Notes: generated by a model from the sequence alone, not told the origin. A stretch of DNA of 64,000 bases from Crossiella cryophila (GCF_014204915.1 NZ_JACHMH010000001.1:5915501-5979500); one strand, 5' to 3'. Numbered from the stretch's first letter, positions 42,208-52,700 are shown. Numbers and translations are program-made.

Positions 42208-44081
42208 ACCGTAACACAATCGCTGTCACGGTTCTGACGCTGGCCACCTTCGGACTGACGTTCTGGGCCGCGGGCTCGGTGGAACCGCACTACTACTACA
42301 CCGTCGCGGTGCGCGCGATGAGCGCCGACTGGCACGCCTTCCTCTACGGGGCGATCGATCCGGCGGGCACGCTCACCGTGGACAAGATCCCTGGCGCGCT
42401 GTGGGCGCAGGCGCTGTCGGTGCGGCTGTTCGGCTTCCACGACTGGGCATTGCTGCTTCCCCAGGCGCTCGCGGCCGCGGCCACCGTGCCGCTGCTGCAC
42501 GACGCGGTGCGCCGCTGGGCCGGGACCCGGGCCGGACTGCTCGCCGCGCTGGTGTTCGCGCTCACCCCGATCACCGTGGTGCTGGCCAGGGTCAACATCC
42601 CGGACACACTTCTGGTGCTCGCTCTGGTGGGTGGCGCGCACGCCACGATTCTTGCGCTACGATCGGTGCGGACCTGGCCACTGATCCTGGCCGGGATCTG
42701 GGTGGGACTGGGTTTCCAGGTCAAGCTCGGGCAGGCTCTGCTGGTGTTGCCCGCGCTGGCGATTCCCTACCTGGTAAAGGCTTCCGTGCCGGTGAGGGCA
42801 CGGATCGCGCGGGTGCTGCTGGCCGGTCTCACGACCGCGGTGGTGGCCTGCGCCTGGCTGGTGCTGGTGGCGTTGACCCCCGCCGCACATCGGCCTTATG
42901 TGGATGGCAGCACCGCGAACTCGGTGTGGGATATGGCCTTCCGGTACAACGGACTCGGCCGGTTCGTCCACACCGACGCCGCCTCCGGACAGGTGGCGAG
43001 CTTCCTCGCGGACTTCGGTGGTCCGCCCGGCCTCGGGCGGCTGGCGAATGCCGAACTGGGGACGCAGATCGCCTGGCTGTTGCCGTTCGCGGTACTCGCG
43101 CTGGTGGCCGGACTGGTGTTCGGTCGTCGGCACGGGTCCACAGTGGACGGATGGCTGCTGTGGGGACTGTGGCTGGGCACGCACGCGGTGGTGTTCAGCG
43201 CGGCCACCGGTATCCACCCGTACTACGCGGCCGCCCTGACCCCGGCGATCGCGGCGCTGTCCGGCGCCGGCCTGGTGCTGCTGGCCAGACTGTGGTCGGC
43301 GGGCGGCACAACGGCCTGGTTGCTGCCACTGGGTGTGGCGGTGACCGGGGCGTGGGCGGCGGTGCTGTCGGCACGGGCCGTGGAACCCTCGGCCGCGGCC
43401 GAGGGCCTGCCCGGACTGACCGTGCTGGTGCTCGGGCTGACCACGGTGACGGTGGTCGTGCTGGTGGTGGGTGCGCTGCACCCGTTGCCGCGCTTGCGGA
43501 TCCCGGCGATCGGCGGCGCGGTGCTGGTGCTGCTGGCCGCACCGGCGGTCTGGTCGGTCGAGGCGTCCGGGAAGCCGTTCCCGAGCCTGACCGCGCTCAA
43601 CCCCGTCGCGGGGCCGGGCAATCCACTGCCCGCCGCGGGGATGGCCGCCATGCACGGGTTGCCGCCGGACACCCCGTTGCCGCCGGAGCTGGGTGACATG
43701 CACATGGTCACCCCGAACCGGGGGCTGCTCAGCTATGTCGGACAGCGGCACCGCGGGGAGAAGTACCTGCTCGCCGTGCCGACCGTGAACACCGCGGCGC
43801 CCTACCTGCGCCTCGGGCACAGCGTGCTGCCCATGGGCGGTTTCACCGGCGCGGCCGGGGTGCCCGCACTGTCCGAACTGGACGCGCTGGTGCGTACCCG
43901 CGCGCTGCGCTTCGTCATGATCGGCGGTTTCCACGGCGGCATGGGCGGACCGATCGCCCAGGAACGGCAGCGGTGGGTCGCCGAGCATTGCCTCGCCGTG
44001 CCCTTCGCCGACTACCAGGGCCCGAGTGGTCCGCCCGATGCCCCGGAAACGCTCTACGACTGTCAGGCGGGTGCCCGATGA
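42204..44081 (+). CDS. GT39/ArnT-like polytopic glycosyltransferase
   Basis: A 625-residue GT-C enzyme with about 11-13 membrane helices. The first extracytoplasmic loop carries EPHYYYTVAVRAMSADW and the family-type DKIPGALWAQALSVRLFGFHDW; a C-terminal soluble domain follows from about residue 470 (VGQRHRGEKYLLAV, ALRFVMIGGFHGG). Such enzymes move a sugar from a polyprenyl-phosphate carrier to an acceptor on the outer face of the membrane. Translational coupling (GTGA with the oxygenase, ATGA with the next GT) makes a role in glycosylating the isonitrile product or a linked envelope molecule likely. Confidence 0.85.
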   Translation: MNRNTIAVTVLTLATFGLTFWAAGSVEPHYYYTVAVRAMSADWHAFLYGAIDPAGTLTVDKIPGALWAQALSVRLFGFHDWALLLPQALAAAATVPLLHDAVRRWAGTRAGLLAALVFALTPITVVLARVNIPDTLLVLALVGGAHATILALRSVRTWPLILAGIWVGLGFQVKLGQALLVLPALAIPYLVKASVPVRARIARVLLAGLTTAVVACAWLVLVALTPAAHRPYVDGSTANSVWDMAFRYNGLGRFVHTDAASGQVASFLADFGGPPGLGRLANAELGTQIAWLLPFAVLALVAGLVFGRRHGSTVDGWLLWGLWLGTHAVVFSAATGIHPYYAAALTPAIAALSGAGLVLLARLWSAGGTTAWLLPLGVAVTGAWAAVLSARAVEPSAAAEGLPGLTVLVLGLTTVTVVVLVVGALHPLPRLRIPAIGGAVLVLLAAPAVWSVEASGKPFPSLTALNPVAGPGNPLPAAGMAAMHGLPPDTPLPPELGDMHMVTPNRGLLSYVGQRHRGEKYLLAVPTVNTAAPYLRLGHSVLPMGGFTGAAGVPALSELDALVRTRALRFVMIGGFHGGMGGPIAQERQRWVAEHCLAVPFADYQGPSGPPDAPETLYDCQAGAR

Positions 44082-45298
44082 CCGAACTGCCCCTCCCGTT
44101 GCGCAGGCTGGCCCGGTACGCGGTGCCGATCGCGGTCGGCTCGGCGGCGTTGTTCGTGACGCTGGCCGCGGTGCACTGGGTGATCACCGGATACGTGGTG
44201 ATGTCGGACTTCTGGGACCTCAAGGTCTACCGGGCGGGCGGCGAGGCGGTGCTGACCGGGGAGGCGCTGTACCCGGGCAAGATCGCGGGCGGCATGTTCG
44301 CCTTCACCTACCCGCCGTTCGCGGCCTTGTTGTTCGTGCCGCTGGCCTTCGGGCCCGAGGTGCTGGGGCAGTACCTGGTGTTCCCGGCCAACCTCGCGGC
44401 GCTGGCCGCGGTGGTGTGGGTGGGGCTGCGGGCGATCGGCGTGCCGCGCGGGCGGGAGCTGGGGCAGCTGACCCTGGGGCTGACCGCGCTGCTGTTCTGG
44501 CTGGAACCGGTGTCCTGGACCGCCTACCTCGGCCAGGTCAACGTGCTGCTGATGGCCCTGGTGATGGTGGACCTGCTGCACCTGCCGGAGCGCTGGCGCG
44601 GGGTGGGTGTGGGCATCGCGGCCGGGATCAAGATCGTGCCCGCCTTCTTCATCCTGCACCTGCTGCTGACCCGCCAGTACCGGGCGGCCGCCACGGCCAC
44701 CGTGACCGCGGCCGGGACCGTGCTGGTGAGCCTGGTGTCGCTGCCGGGGGACACGTTGCGGTTCTGGACCGGCACGTTCGCGGTGACCGAGCGGGTCGGC
44801 GACGTGGAGAACCAGATGAACCAGTCGCTCAACGGGATGCTGTCCCGGATCCTCGGCGTGGACAGCACCCCGCTCTGGCTGTGGCTGCCCCTGGCCGCGC
44901 TCACCGCGGCGGCCGGGCTGTGGGTGGCCCGGCGGGCACAGCGGGACGGTCGGCTGCTGCTGGCGATCTCGGTGGTCGGGCTGACCGCGGCCATGGTGTC
45001 GCCGATCTCCTGGAGTCACCACTGGGTGTGGTTCGTGCCGTTGCTGATCGCGCTGCTGCCGCTGCTGGTGGACGGGGTGGCGGTGCGCGCGGTCGGGGTG
45101 TTCGCCGCGGTGCTGAGTTTCGCCTGGCCGATGCACTTCCTCAACGGCCACCGGATGGACCTGCCGCCGCTGGGGCTGATCGGGCTGCCGACCGCCGGCG
45201 GGCTGGAACTGCTCTACCAGAACGCCTATCCGTTGGGGTTCCTGGTCATCCTGGCGTTCGCAGCTCGGCGAGCAGGCGTGCGAACACCGGTTCGGTGA
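44078..45298 (+). CDS. GT87 (DUF2029) mannosyltransferase-like polytopic protein
   Basis: A 406-residue GT-C enzyme with about ten membrane helices, similar to PimE-type alpha-1,2-mannosyltransferases. FWDLKVYRAGGEAVLTGEALYP near residues 47-68 supplies the conserved loop Asp, FAFTYPPFAALLFVPLA follows, and SPISWSHHWVWFVPLL near 308-323 is the other signature. It uses polyprenyl-phosphate-mannose or a similar donor. The ATG overlaps the stop of the GT39 gene, and the 3' end overlaps the convergent exonuclease gene by 53 bp. Confidence 0.86.
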   Translation: MTELPLPLRRLARYAVPIAVGSAALFVTLAAVHWVITGYVVMSDFWDLKVYRAGGEAVLTGEALYPGKIAGGMFAFTYPPFAALLFVPLAFGPEVLGQYLVFPANLAALAAVVWVGLRAIGVPRGRELGQLTLGLTALLFWLEPVSWTAYLGQVNVLLMALVMVDLLHLPERWRGVGVGIAAGIKIVPAFFILHLLLTRQYRAAATATVTAAGTVLVSLVSLPGDTLRFWTGTFAVTERVGDVENQMNQSLNGMLSRILGVDSTPLWLWLPLAALTAAAGLWVARRAQRDGRLLLAISVVGLTAAMVSPISWSHHWVWFVPLLIALLPLLVDGVAVRAVGVFAAVLSFAWPMHFLNGHRMDLPPLGLIGLPTAGGLELLYQNAYPLGFLVILAFAARRAGVRTPVR

Positions 45299-46424
45299 TG
45301 ATCGGGATCTGGTAGTCGCGGGCCTTGCGTGCCTTGGTGGACAGGGAGTCCGGGTCCGCGGCGACCACGACCTTGGTCCAGCGGCAGACGTTCTCCGGGT
45401 GGGTGACCAGGCCGGCGGCGGCCGCGTGGGCCTGGAGCTGCTCGCGGGGTTGGTCGGTCTGGCCGGTGAAGGCGATGCGGTCGCCGGGATCCAGGCGGAA
45501 TCCGGCGGGCAGCTCCGCGTCGGTGGGGTAGCCGCTGGCAGGGGGGTTGGGGACCGCGGCGGAGTGGTGTTCGGCGGGGGAGCGGGGGGCGACGGAGGAA
45601 CGGGTGTCGGCGGGGGAATGGTGATTGGCGGCGGAGAAGGGCGGACGGGTCTGGGGCGAGGAACTGCGCGGGAATGGTGCCGCGGGGTCAGGGGCAGCGG
45701 CAGCGCCGTGCTGGGCTGGGGCAGTGGCGGAGCCGGGCGCCGGGTTGGTGCGGTACGCGGCCGTGTTCCGGGTCGTTCGGCGGTAGGTGGGGTCGCCGTC
45801 CCGGCGGGGACGGCGGGCCACCGGCTGGCCGGGCGGGCTCCGGTGCACCACCGGGGTGTCCAGGGCGGGGATGAACGGCCACGGGCGGGAGCGGGCCGCT
45901 TCCAGGTGCGGGGACCAGTCGTCGTGGCCCGCGGCGAGGTAGTGCGCGAGCAGGGCCGCGGTGGCGCGGGCGTCGTGCAGGGCCGAGTGCGCGTTGGTCA
46001 GCGGGATGCCCGCGGCGGCGCAGCAGGCGGCCAGGTTGCGGCGATCGGTGGTGAGGTAGCGCGGGGCCAGGGTCATGGTGCACAGGCCGTCGAGGGCCTC
46101 GGGCGGGGGCAGGACGCCCGCGGCGGTCAGTTCGGCGTTGAGGAACCTGGCGTCGAAGGTCAGGTTGTGCGCGACCAGGACCCGGCCGGCCAGGCGGGTG
46201 ACCAGGTCGCCGGTGATCTGCTCGAAGGTGGGCGCGGGCAGGACCTCGCGGGTGGTGATCCGGTGGATGTGCTGCGGGCCCAGGTCACGGCGCGGGTTGA
46301 CCAGGGTGCACCACTCGCCGGTGATGGCGCCCTGGGCGTCGAGCTGGACCACGGCGATCTCGATGACCCGGTCGCGGCCTGCGGCGAAGCCCGTGGTCTC
46401 GACGTCCACCACCGCGAAGCCCAC
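45246..46424 (-). CDS. DEDDh exonuclease (DnaQ-like) with C-terminal BRCT domain
   Basis: A 392-residue protein. The exonuclease occupies residues 1-165: DVET (Asp7, Glu9), HNLTFDARF (Asp91) and HSALHDARA (His146, Asp151). A Pro/Ser/Arg-rich linker of about 130 residues follows, then a BRCT domain from about 305 (GDRIAFTGQTDQPREQLQAHAAAAGLVTHPENVCRWTKVVVAADP is the characteristic region, in part). It resembles the stand-alone epsilon-like exonucleases of actinobacteria. The linker is variable and probably disordered. A repair role is inferred. Confidence 0.88.
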   Translation of the reverse strand: MGFAVVDVETTGFAAGRDRVIEIAVVQLDAQGAITGEWCTLVNPRRDLGPQHIHRITTREVLPAPTFEQITGDLVTRLAGRVLVAHNLTFDARFLNAELTAAGVLPPPEALDGLCTMTLAPRYLTTDRRNLAACCAAAGIPLTNAHSALHDARATAALLAHYLAAGHDDWSPHLEAARSRPWPFIPALDTPVVHRSPPGQPVARRPRRDGDPTYRRTTRNTAAYRTNPAPGSATAPAQHGAAAAPDPAAPFPRSSSPQTRPPFSAANHHSPADTRSSVAPRSPAEHHSAAVPNPPASGYPTDAELPAGFRLDPGDRIAFTGQTDQPREQLQAHAAAAGLVTHPENVCRWTKVVVAADPDSLSTKARKARDYQIPIITEPVFARLLAELRTPG

Positions 46425-46487
46425 CGAACCCCCGATCCGTAGCGATCACCGGACGCAGCGTATCCGTCGCGATGATCACCGCCGGGA

Positions 46488-47132
46488 TCAGGCAGGCAGT
46501 TCGACACTCTCACCGGTGGCCAGCAGGGTCAGCGGCGCGCCGGTGCCAGGGCCGCGTTCGCCGAGCATGCTGCTGGTCAGGGCGCGGCCGGTGTCGCTGA
46601 GCAGCACGTCGTGCACCTGGTAGGCCTGGCGTGGCTTGACCGAGCGCACGTAGTCGATCAGGTGCGCGACCCGGGACCAGGGCGCGTGCAACGGCAGCAG
46701 CAGGGTGTCCACCGGCCGTTCGGGCACGGTGAGCGCGTCGCCGGGGTGGAAGACCGTGCCGCCGAGCAGGAACCCGCTGTTGCGGACCAGGGGCAGGTCC
46801 GGGTGGATCTCGGCGTGCCAGCTGCCGTGCACCTCGACCTCGACCGCGCCGATGTCGAACCGGTCGCCGTGCCCGACCGCGGTGACCCGCCCGCCCAGCC
46901 CGGTGAGCTGGGCCGCGACCGAGTCCGTTGTCCACACCCGCAGTGCCGGGTCGGTTTCCAGGGCCTGGCGCAGGCGGTCGCCGTCGAAGTGGTCGAAGTG
47001 CTCGTGGGTGATCAGCACGGCGGTGGCGCCGGTGAGTGCCTCGGGTTCGGTGAAGGCGCCGGGGTCGAGCACGATGGTCTCGCCCTCGTGCTCGACCCGG
47101 ACGCAGGCGTGGCCGTACTTGGTGAGTCGCAT
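46488..47132 (-). CDS. UlaG-like metallo-beta-lactamase-fold hydrolase
   Basis: A 214-residue MBL-fold protein with ITHEHFDHFDG (His43, His45, Asp47, His48), a later metal-binding His in GSWHAEIHP and the Asp in FHPGDALTV. It starts directly with RLTKYGHACVRVE, as in UlaG-type lactonases and phosphodiesterases. The substrate is not evident. It sits alone between the exonuclease and carboxylesterase genes on the same strand, with gaps of 36-63 bp. Confidence 0.88.
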   Translation of the reverse strand: MRLTKYGHACVRVEHEGETIVLDPGAFTEPEALTGATAVLITHEHFDHFDGDRLRQALETDPALRVWTTDSVAAQLTGLGGRVTAVGHGDRFDIGAVEVEVHGSWHAEIHPDLPLVRNSGFLLGGTVFHPGDALTVPERPVDTLLLPLHAPWSRVAHLIDYVRSVKPRQAYQVHDVLLSDTGRALTSSMLGERGPGTGAPLTLLATGESVELPA

Positions 47133-47168
47133 ACCCGCAACTCTACAGCCGGGCTGTGTAGTTGGCGA

Positions 47169-48695
47169 TCAGAAAGCCGTGGGTGGCACGCCGGTCCAGG
47201 CGGTGCGGATCTCGGCGGTCACCCGATCCTGTCGGACATACGGATGACGGGTGAAGATCATGGTGTCGCGGGCGCCGGGTTCGAACGGGCGCCAGCGGGG
47301 GAGGTCGGGCAGGCGGGGGTCGCCGGTGCGGGCGAAGGCGCACAGGGAGTCGTTGAGCTGGGTGGCCAGGCGTTGGGCGAACTTGAGGTTGGCCTGGGGG
47401 TGTAGTTGGGCCTGGTTGACCTTGCCGAAGGTGAAGGCCAGGTCGGAGGCGTGCACCGGGCCCAGGGGGGAGGCGTCGGCGTAGTCGAAGCGGTAGGTCC
47501 AGGCGGTGGCGCCCGCGCGGTGGGCGGCTTCGGCCAGCCAGATCGACGGGAGGCCGACGAAGGTGTCGCTGACCAGGTCCAGGCGCGGGTCGCGGCCTGC
47601 TGGGCTGTGTGTGCGGTAGGCGGCCTGGATTTCGGCGAAGCGGGTGTCGCCGACGACCGACTTGAGCTTGGTCTCCATGCCGGTGGCGAAGAGCGGGAAG
47701 ATCTGGGCCAGTTGCTTGGACTCGTCGCGGCAGGTGCCGATCATGAGGTCGACGGCGGGGGAGAGCCGGCGCAGCGGGTGGGTGGGCAGTACGCGGCCGT
47801 CGAGGACCTGGTGGAAGACCTCGCCGTTCAGCTCGGGGGCCTGGTTGGCGGCGGCGGCCGCGGCGAGGAGGTCGGCGGCGGGCACGGTGAACAGCTTGGG
47901 GGAGTCCTGGCCGGGGATGCCGAGTTGTTTGAGCACGTAGTCGGTGGTCCGTTGGGCCTGCTCGGGGGTGAAGTGCGGGCGGGCGCCGCCGCTTTGCAGC
48001 ACCGCGCGGCGGAACAGGCCGGTCGCGGCGGGTGCGCCGAGCAGGCTGCCGATGGACATCGCACCCGCGGACTCGCCCATGACCGTGACGTTGCGGGGGT
48101 CGCCGCCGAAACCGTTGATACAGCGGCGGATCCAGCGCAGCGCCTCGATCTGGTCCAGTAGCGCGGCGTTGCCGGAGCCGGGGCGGCCGGACAGGTGCAG
48201 GTAGCCGAAGGCGTGCAGGCGGTAGTTGATCGTCACCAGCACGATGTCGTTGCGCTCGGCGAAGACCGTGCCGTCGTAGTCGCTGCCCGCACCGCTGGTG
48301 AACGCGCCGCCGTGGATCCACACCACCACCGGGCGGCGGCCCCTGGTGCCGCGGGAGTAGACGTTGAGGAACAGGCAGTCCTCGCTCTGCGGACCCGGCG
48401 GGCGGGGTGGTCCGGCCAGCTGGAGGGCGGCCGCGCCGAACTCGGTGGCGTCCTTGATCCCGCTCCAGGGCTGGACCGGGCGGGGGGCGGTGAACCGGTG
48501 TTCCCCGGTGGGGGCCTCGGCGTAGCGGATGCCGCGCCACACCGTGATCTCCCCGGCGCGCGTCCCGCGCAGCCTGCCGAGCGGGGTGCTCGCGACCACG
48601 TCCGTATCGGCCGCCGCGGCCACCCCCGGCACCGCGGCGGTCAGCATCGCGCCGCCGGCCAGTCCCAGCGCCATCCGCCTGTTCAGCTCTGCCAC
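47169..48695 (-). CDS. Exported type B carboxylesterase
   Basis: A 508-residue alpha/beta hydrolase. A Tat-like signal (NRRMALGLAGGAMLTAAVPG, cleavage near AAAAD at 30) directs export. The nucleophile elbow is VMGESAGAMS (Ser209), the oxyanion block WIHGGAFTSGAGSDY (127-140), the acid lies in GTCRDES (near 335) and the catalytic-type His in GPVHASDLAF (near 425). The EDCLFLNVY motif (105-113) is the family signature. It is divergent from the double-Lrp regulator with about 130 bp between them. Confidence 0.92.
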   Translation of the reverse strand: MAELNRRMALGLAGGAMLTAAVPGVAAAADTDVVASTPLGRLRGTRAGEITVWRGIRYAEAPTGEHRFTAPRPVQPWSGIKDATEFGAAALQLAGPPRPPGPQSEDCLFLNVYSRGTRGRRPVVVWIHGGAFTSGAGSDYDGTVFAERNDIVLVTINYRLHAFGYLHLSGRPGSGNAALLDQIEALRWIRRCINGFGGDPRNVTVMGESAGAMSIGSLLGAPAATGLFRRAVLQSGGARPHFTPEQAQRTTDYVLKQLGIPGQDSPKLFTVPAADLLAAAAAANQAPELNGEVFHQVLDGRVLPTHPLRRLSPAVDLMIGTCRDESKQLAQIFPLFATGMETKLKSVVGDTRFAEIQAAYRTHSPAGRDPRLDLVSDTFVGLPSIWLAEAAHRAGATAWTYRFDYADASPLGPVHASDLAFTFGKVNQAQLHPQANLKFAQRLATQLNDSLCAFARTGDPRLPDLPRWRPFEPGARDTMIFTRHPYVRQDRVTAEIRTAWTGVPPTAF

Positions 48696-48741
48696 TTCGG
48701 CCTCCTCGATCCTGGTGTTCGCCCTCCACTTCAGCGCGGAG

Positions 48742-48769
48742 TTGCCTGGAACCGGTCGTCCCGTAGGCT
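48742..48769 (+). promoter_or_regulatory. Candidate promoter of the double-Lrp gene
   Basis: TTGCCT (48742-48747) and TAGGCT (48764-48769) with a 16-base spacer. Transcription would start near 48776, about 50 bases before the ATG. A short dyad GTCGT/ACGAC flanks the -10 element. Confidence 0.5.
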
Positions 48770-48826
48770 GAAACGACGAAATCCCGCGCAGAGGCGGCCC
48801 CAGTCGACGAGAACCGGCGAACGCAG

Positions 48827-49783
48827 ATGGATGATCTTGACAGAAGACTGGTCGCGGCGCTGCAGGTGAACGGGCGGGCCACCTGGTCGGGTGTCGCGGC
48901 GGCGGTCGGGGTGTCCGAGCGCACCGTCACCCGGCGGCTGGCGCCGTTGCTGGCCGGGGGGACGGTGCGGGTGACCGCGATCCGCAACCCGGTGCTCGAC
49001 CCCGACCTGACCGGGCTGGCACTGCGCATCCGCTGCCGTCCCGGCCGCACCCCGCCGGTGGCCGAGGCGCTGGCCGCGCTGCCCGAGGCCTGGCAGGTGC
49101 TGATCCTGGAGGGCGGTGACGAGATCGCCGCGACGCTGTGGGTGAGCAGCCCGGATCGGCTGAAACTGTTGCTGCTCAAGGAACTGCCCAAGACCTCCTC
49201 GATCGACTCCTGGCAGACCCGGCGGCTGCTGTGGATCTTCCCGGACGCGCTGGGCTGGCAGGCCCCACTGCTCTCCGCCGAGGAGAGGGCCCGGCTGGGC
49301 GAGGTGCGGCCGTTGCCGGCACGGCGGCCGCTGCCCACCCTGGACGAGGTGGACCGGCGGCTGACCGCGTTGCTGGTCAGGGACGGGCGGATGGGGTTCA
49401 CCGAACTCGCCCGGCACAGCAGCGTCTCGGAGTCCACCGCCCGCCGCAAGGTGGACGCCCTGCTGCGCGAGGGCGCGATCGCCATCACCACCGAGGTCGA
49501 CCCGCGGCTGCTCGGCTACCACCTGGAAGCCCTGCTGTGGCTGACCATCCAGCCAGCCGGACTCGGCAAGGTGGCCAGGGTGCTCGCCGCGCACCCGGCC
49601 ACCCGGATGGCCGCCACCACCAGCGGCCCGAGCAACCTCCTGGTATCGGTGGTGTGCCGGCACGGCGAGGACCTCTACGACCTGCTCACCGGCACCCTGG
49701 GCGCACTGCCGGAGATCACCGGCGTGGACGTGACCCCGGTGCTGCACGTGGTCCGGCGGGCCGGGGTCAGCCACTCGGCGTGA
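48827..49783 (+). CDS. Lrp/AsnC-family regulator with two repeats
   Basis: A 318-residue protein formed by two Lrp-type units. Helix-turn-helix 1 is at about residues 3-45 (WSGVAAAVGVSERTVTRRLAPL) and helix-turn-helix 2 at about 172-215 (FTELARHSSVSESTARRKVDALL). Each is followed by an RAM-like sensor half. Tandem-Lrp regulators occur in actinobacteria and usually respond to amino acids. The neighbour, a divergent carboxylesterase, is the likely target. The last 17 bp overlap the convergent SARP gene. Confidence 0.9.
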   Translation: MDDLDRRLVAALQVNGRATWSGVAAAVGVSERTVTRRLAPLLAGGTVRVTAIRNPVLDPDLTGLALRIRCRPGRTPPVAEALAALPEAWQVLILEGGDEIAATLWVSSPDRLKLLLLKELPKTSSIDSWQTRRLLWIFPDALGWQAPLLSAEERARLGEVRPLPARRPLPTLDEVDRRLTALLVRDGRMGFTELARHSSVSESTARRKVDALLREGAIAITTEVDPRLLGYHLEALLWLTIQPAGLGKVARVLAAHPATRMAATTSGPSNLLVSVVCRHGEDLYDLLTGTLGALPEITGVDVTPVLHVVRRAGVSHSA

Positions 49784-52700
49784 GCCGCGGGGCGAGGGCG
49801 GTGAGCCTGGCCTGGGCCTGTTCCCGGCCCCGCCGGTGCAGCATCCGGGCGGCCAGGGTGTGCGCGGCCCTGGCACAGGCGCGGGCCGCGCGGGGATCGC
49901 GGGCGGCCCAGGCGTCGGCGAGCGGGAGCAGGGTCTCCAGTTCGCCGAAGTTGTCGCCGTCGGCGCGGTAGCGCTGCCGGGCCAGGTGCAGGCAGCGCAG
50001 CGCCTCCTCGATCCGGCCGAGCCGGGTGTGCGCCTGGCCGAGCACGACCAGGGAGGCGGACTCGGCCCTGGTGTCGGCGCAGCGGCGGGCCAGTTCCAGG
50101 GATTGCCTGGCCAGGCCCAGTGCCTCGGTGTAGTGGCCGGTGCTCATCCGCACCTCGGCCAGTTCGGCCAGGATGTAGCGCTCGGCCCAGTCCGCGCGGA
50201 CCTCGCGGGTGACCACCAGGGCGTGCCGGAGCTGGAGGTCGGCCAGGTCGGGGCGGCCCAGCATCCGGTTGTGCGCGCCGAGCAGGTAGCGCACCCACGG
50301 GTTGTGCGCGGGCACGTCCGGCCGCCGGGCCAAAGCCTCGGCCGCCCGCTGGTAGCGCCTGGCCTCCTGGGGTTCGCCCAGGTCGAGGCTGGTGGCGACC
50401 AGGGCGCTGAGGGTGGTGATCTCGGAGATCGGGTCGTGTTGTTCGGCCCGGTGCCGGGCCAGGTTGGCCAGTTCGTTGGCCTTGATCGCCGGGACACCGT
50501 GCCCGCGCAGGCCGTAGGAGCCGATGTCGGTGCGGATCGCGGCCGCGCCCACGGTCAGCCCGGCCTGGGCGTGCAGGTCCAGGGCCCGCCGGTACAGCTG
50601 GCCCGCCTCGTCGCCGCGCTGCCGGTACCGGACCGCGTCGGCCAGGCCCAGGTAGGCCACGACCTGCCCGACCAGGTCGCCCTCGGCCTGCGCGGCGGCC
50701 AGGGTGGCGGTGGCCGCGGGCAGGTCGGCGGTGCCGGGGCGGAGCAGGAAGTAGTTGCGCAGCACCGCGAGCAGCCGCCAGGTGGCCGGGCGCGGGCCGT
50801 GTTCGGCGGCGTGCGCGATGAGTGCGGTGAGGTTGCCGATCTCGGCGTCCAGCCAGGCGGTGGCCGGGCGGTGGTCGGCGAAACCCATCGCGGGCGGGAC
50901 CGGTGGCGCCGGTTCGGTGGCCAGCCGTCGCCAGCGGCCGTACAGCTCCTGCGCCGCGGTCTCGGTGGTCTGGACGTACCAGCCGTGCAGCCGGGTGCGC
51001 GCCGCGGCCAGTTCGGCGGGGGAGAGTTCGGCGGTGGCGCGTTCGGCGGCGTAGTCGCGCAGCAGGTCGTGCAGGGTGTAGCGGCGCCCGGTGTGCGGGC
51101 GGACCAGGTGTGCGGTGCTGAGCCGGTCCAGCGCGGCGGCGGCCTCGGTGACCGCGAGTCCGGTCAGCGCGGCCACCGCCGCGGCGGTGAAGTCGGTCAG
51201 GGGTGCGATGCCGAGCAGCCGGAACACCGCGCGGGTGGGCGGGTCCTGGTCGAGGTAGGAGGAGTCGAAGGCGGCGCGCACCCCGCTGAGTTCGTCCTCG
51301 CCGATCTCCAGTGCGCTGAGCCGGTCCTCGCCGCGCAGTTCGCCGACGACCTCGGCCAGTGGCCAGGTGGGGCGGGCGGCCAGGTGCGCGGCGGTGATCC
51401 GCAGGGCCAGGGGCAGCCGGGCGCAGGCGGTGATCAGTTCGGCGGCGGCCTGGGGTTCGGCGGCGAGGCGTTCCGCGCCGATGCTCGCGGCGAGCAGTTC
51501 GTGCGCTTCGGTGTCGTCGAGGACGTCGAGTTCGATGACGCGCACCCCGGAGAGGCGGGCCCGGCTGGTGATCAGCACCTGCGCGCCGGGTCCGTCGGCC
51601 AGCAGCGGGCGCAGCTGGGTCTCATCGCGCACGTTGTCCAGCAGCACCAGGATGTTCCGCTCGGCCAGCAGGGTGCGGTAGAGGGCGGCGGCGGAGTCGG
51701 GTTCGGTGGGCACCCGTTCGGCGGGCACGCCGAGTCCGCGCAGCAGCCGCTCCAGGGCGAGCAGTGCGGACAGCGGGTTGCCGGGGGAGTGGCCGAGCAG
51801 GTCGAGGTAGAGCTGGCCGTCGGGGAACTCACCGCGGATCCGGTGCGCCCAGTGCACGGCGAGCGCGGTCTTGCCGACCCCGGCGGTGCCGGTGAGCAGG
51901 ATCGGTTCGCTGCCCGGTGGCAGCTCGGCGAGCTGGGCCAGTGCGGTGGCGCGGCCGGTGAACCCGCCGAGGGCGGGCGGCAGCTGCGCCGGCCGGGGCT
52001 GGGCGGGGGTGAGCAGGGCGGTGAGTCCGCTGTGCGCGGCCGGGATGTCCCCGCGCAGCACCCGCAGGTGCGCCTCGCGCAGGGCGGCGCCGGGGCGCAC
52101 GTCGAGGTCGTGGCCCAGGCGGTCCCGGATGGCGGCGAAGACCTCCAGCGCGGCGGCCTGCCTGCCGGAGCCGGCCAGGGCGAGCAGCAGCACGGCATGG
52201 AGGTCCTCGTGCAGTGGGTGTTCGGCGGCGAGTGGGCGCAGCACGCGCACGGCCTGTTCGTGCCTGCCCAGCCGCACGGCCAGTCCGCCGTGGGCCACCG
52301 CGGCGGTGACGCGGCGGTGGCCCAGCGCGACCGCGTCGGGGTGTTCGCGCAGTCTGCCGGGCAGGTCGGCCAGCACCGGGCCGCGCCACAGGCCCAGGGC
52401 CCGGTCGTACTCGGCGAGCGCGGTCACCGGCTCGGCGGCCTCCGCGCGGGCCAGGCCCTCGGTGAACTCGAGCAGGTCGAGCTGACCGGGGCCGGGGTTG
52501 AGCAGGTAGCCGCCCTGGAGGGTGATCAGGCGATCGCGATCGGCCGCGGGCAGCTGTTTGCGCAACCGGCTCAGGTAGGTGTGCACCAGGCTCTGCCGCG
52601 ACTCCGGCGGGCGGGCGCCCCACAGCGCGTGGGTGATCTCGGCGTGGCTGACCACCTGGCCGGCGCGTAAGGCGAGCAGGCCGAGCAGCAGCCGGGGCAT

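Noticed and set aside
47143-49491. A 782-residue minus-strand frame over the carboxylesterase and Lrp genes.
   Set aside because: It is out of frame with the esterase motifs and antisense to the Lrp gene.
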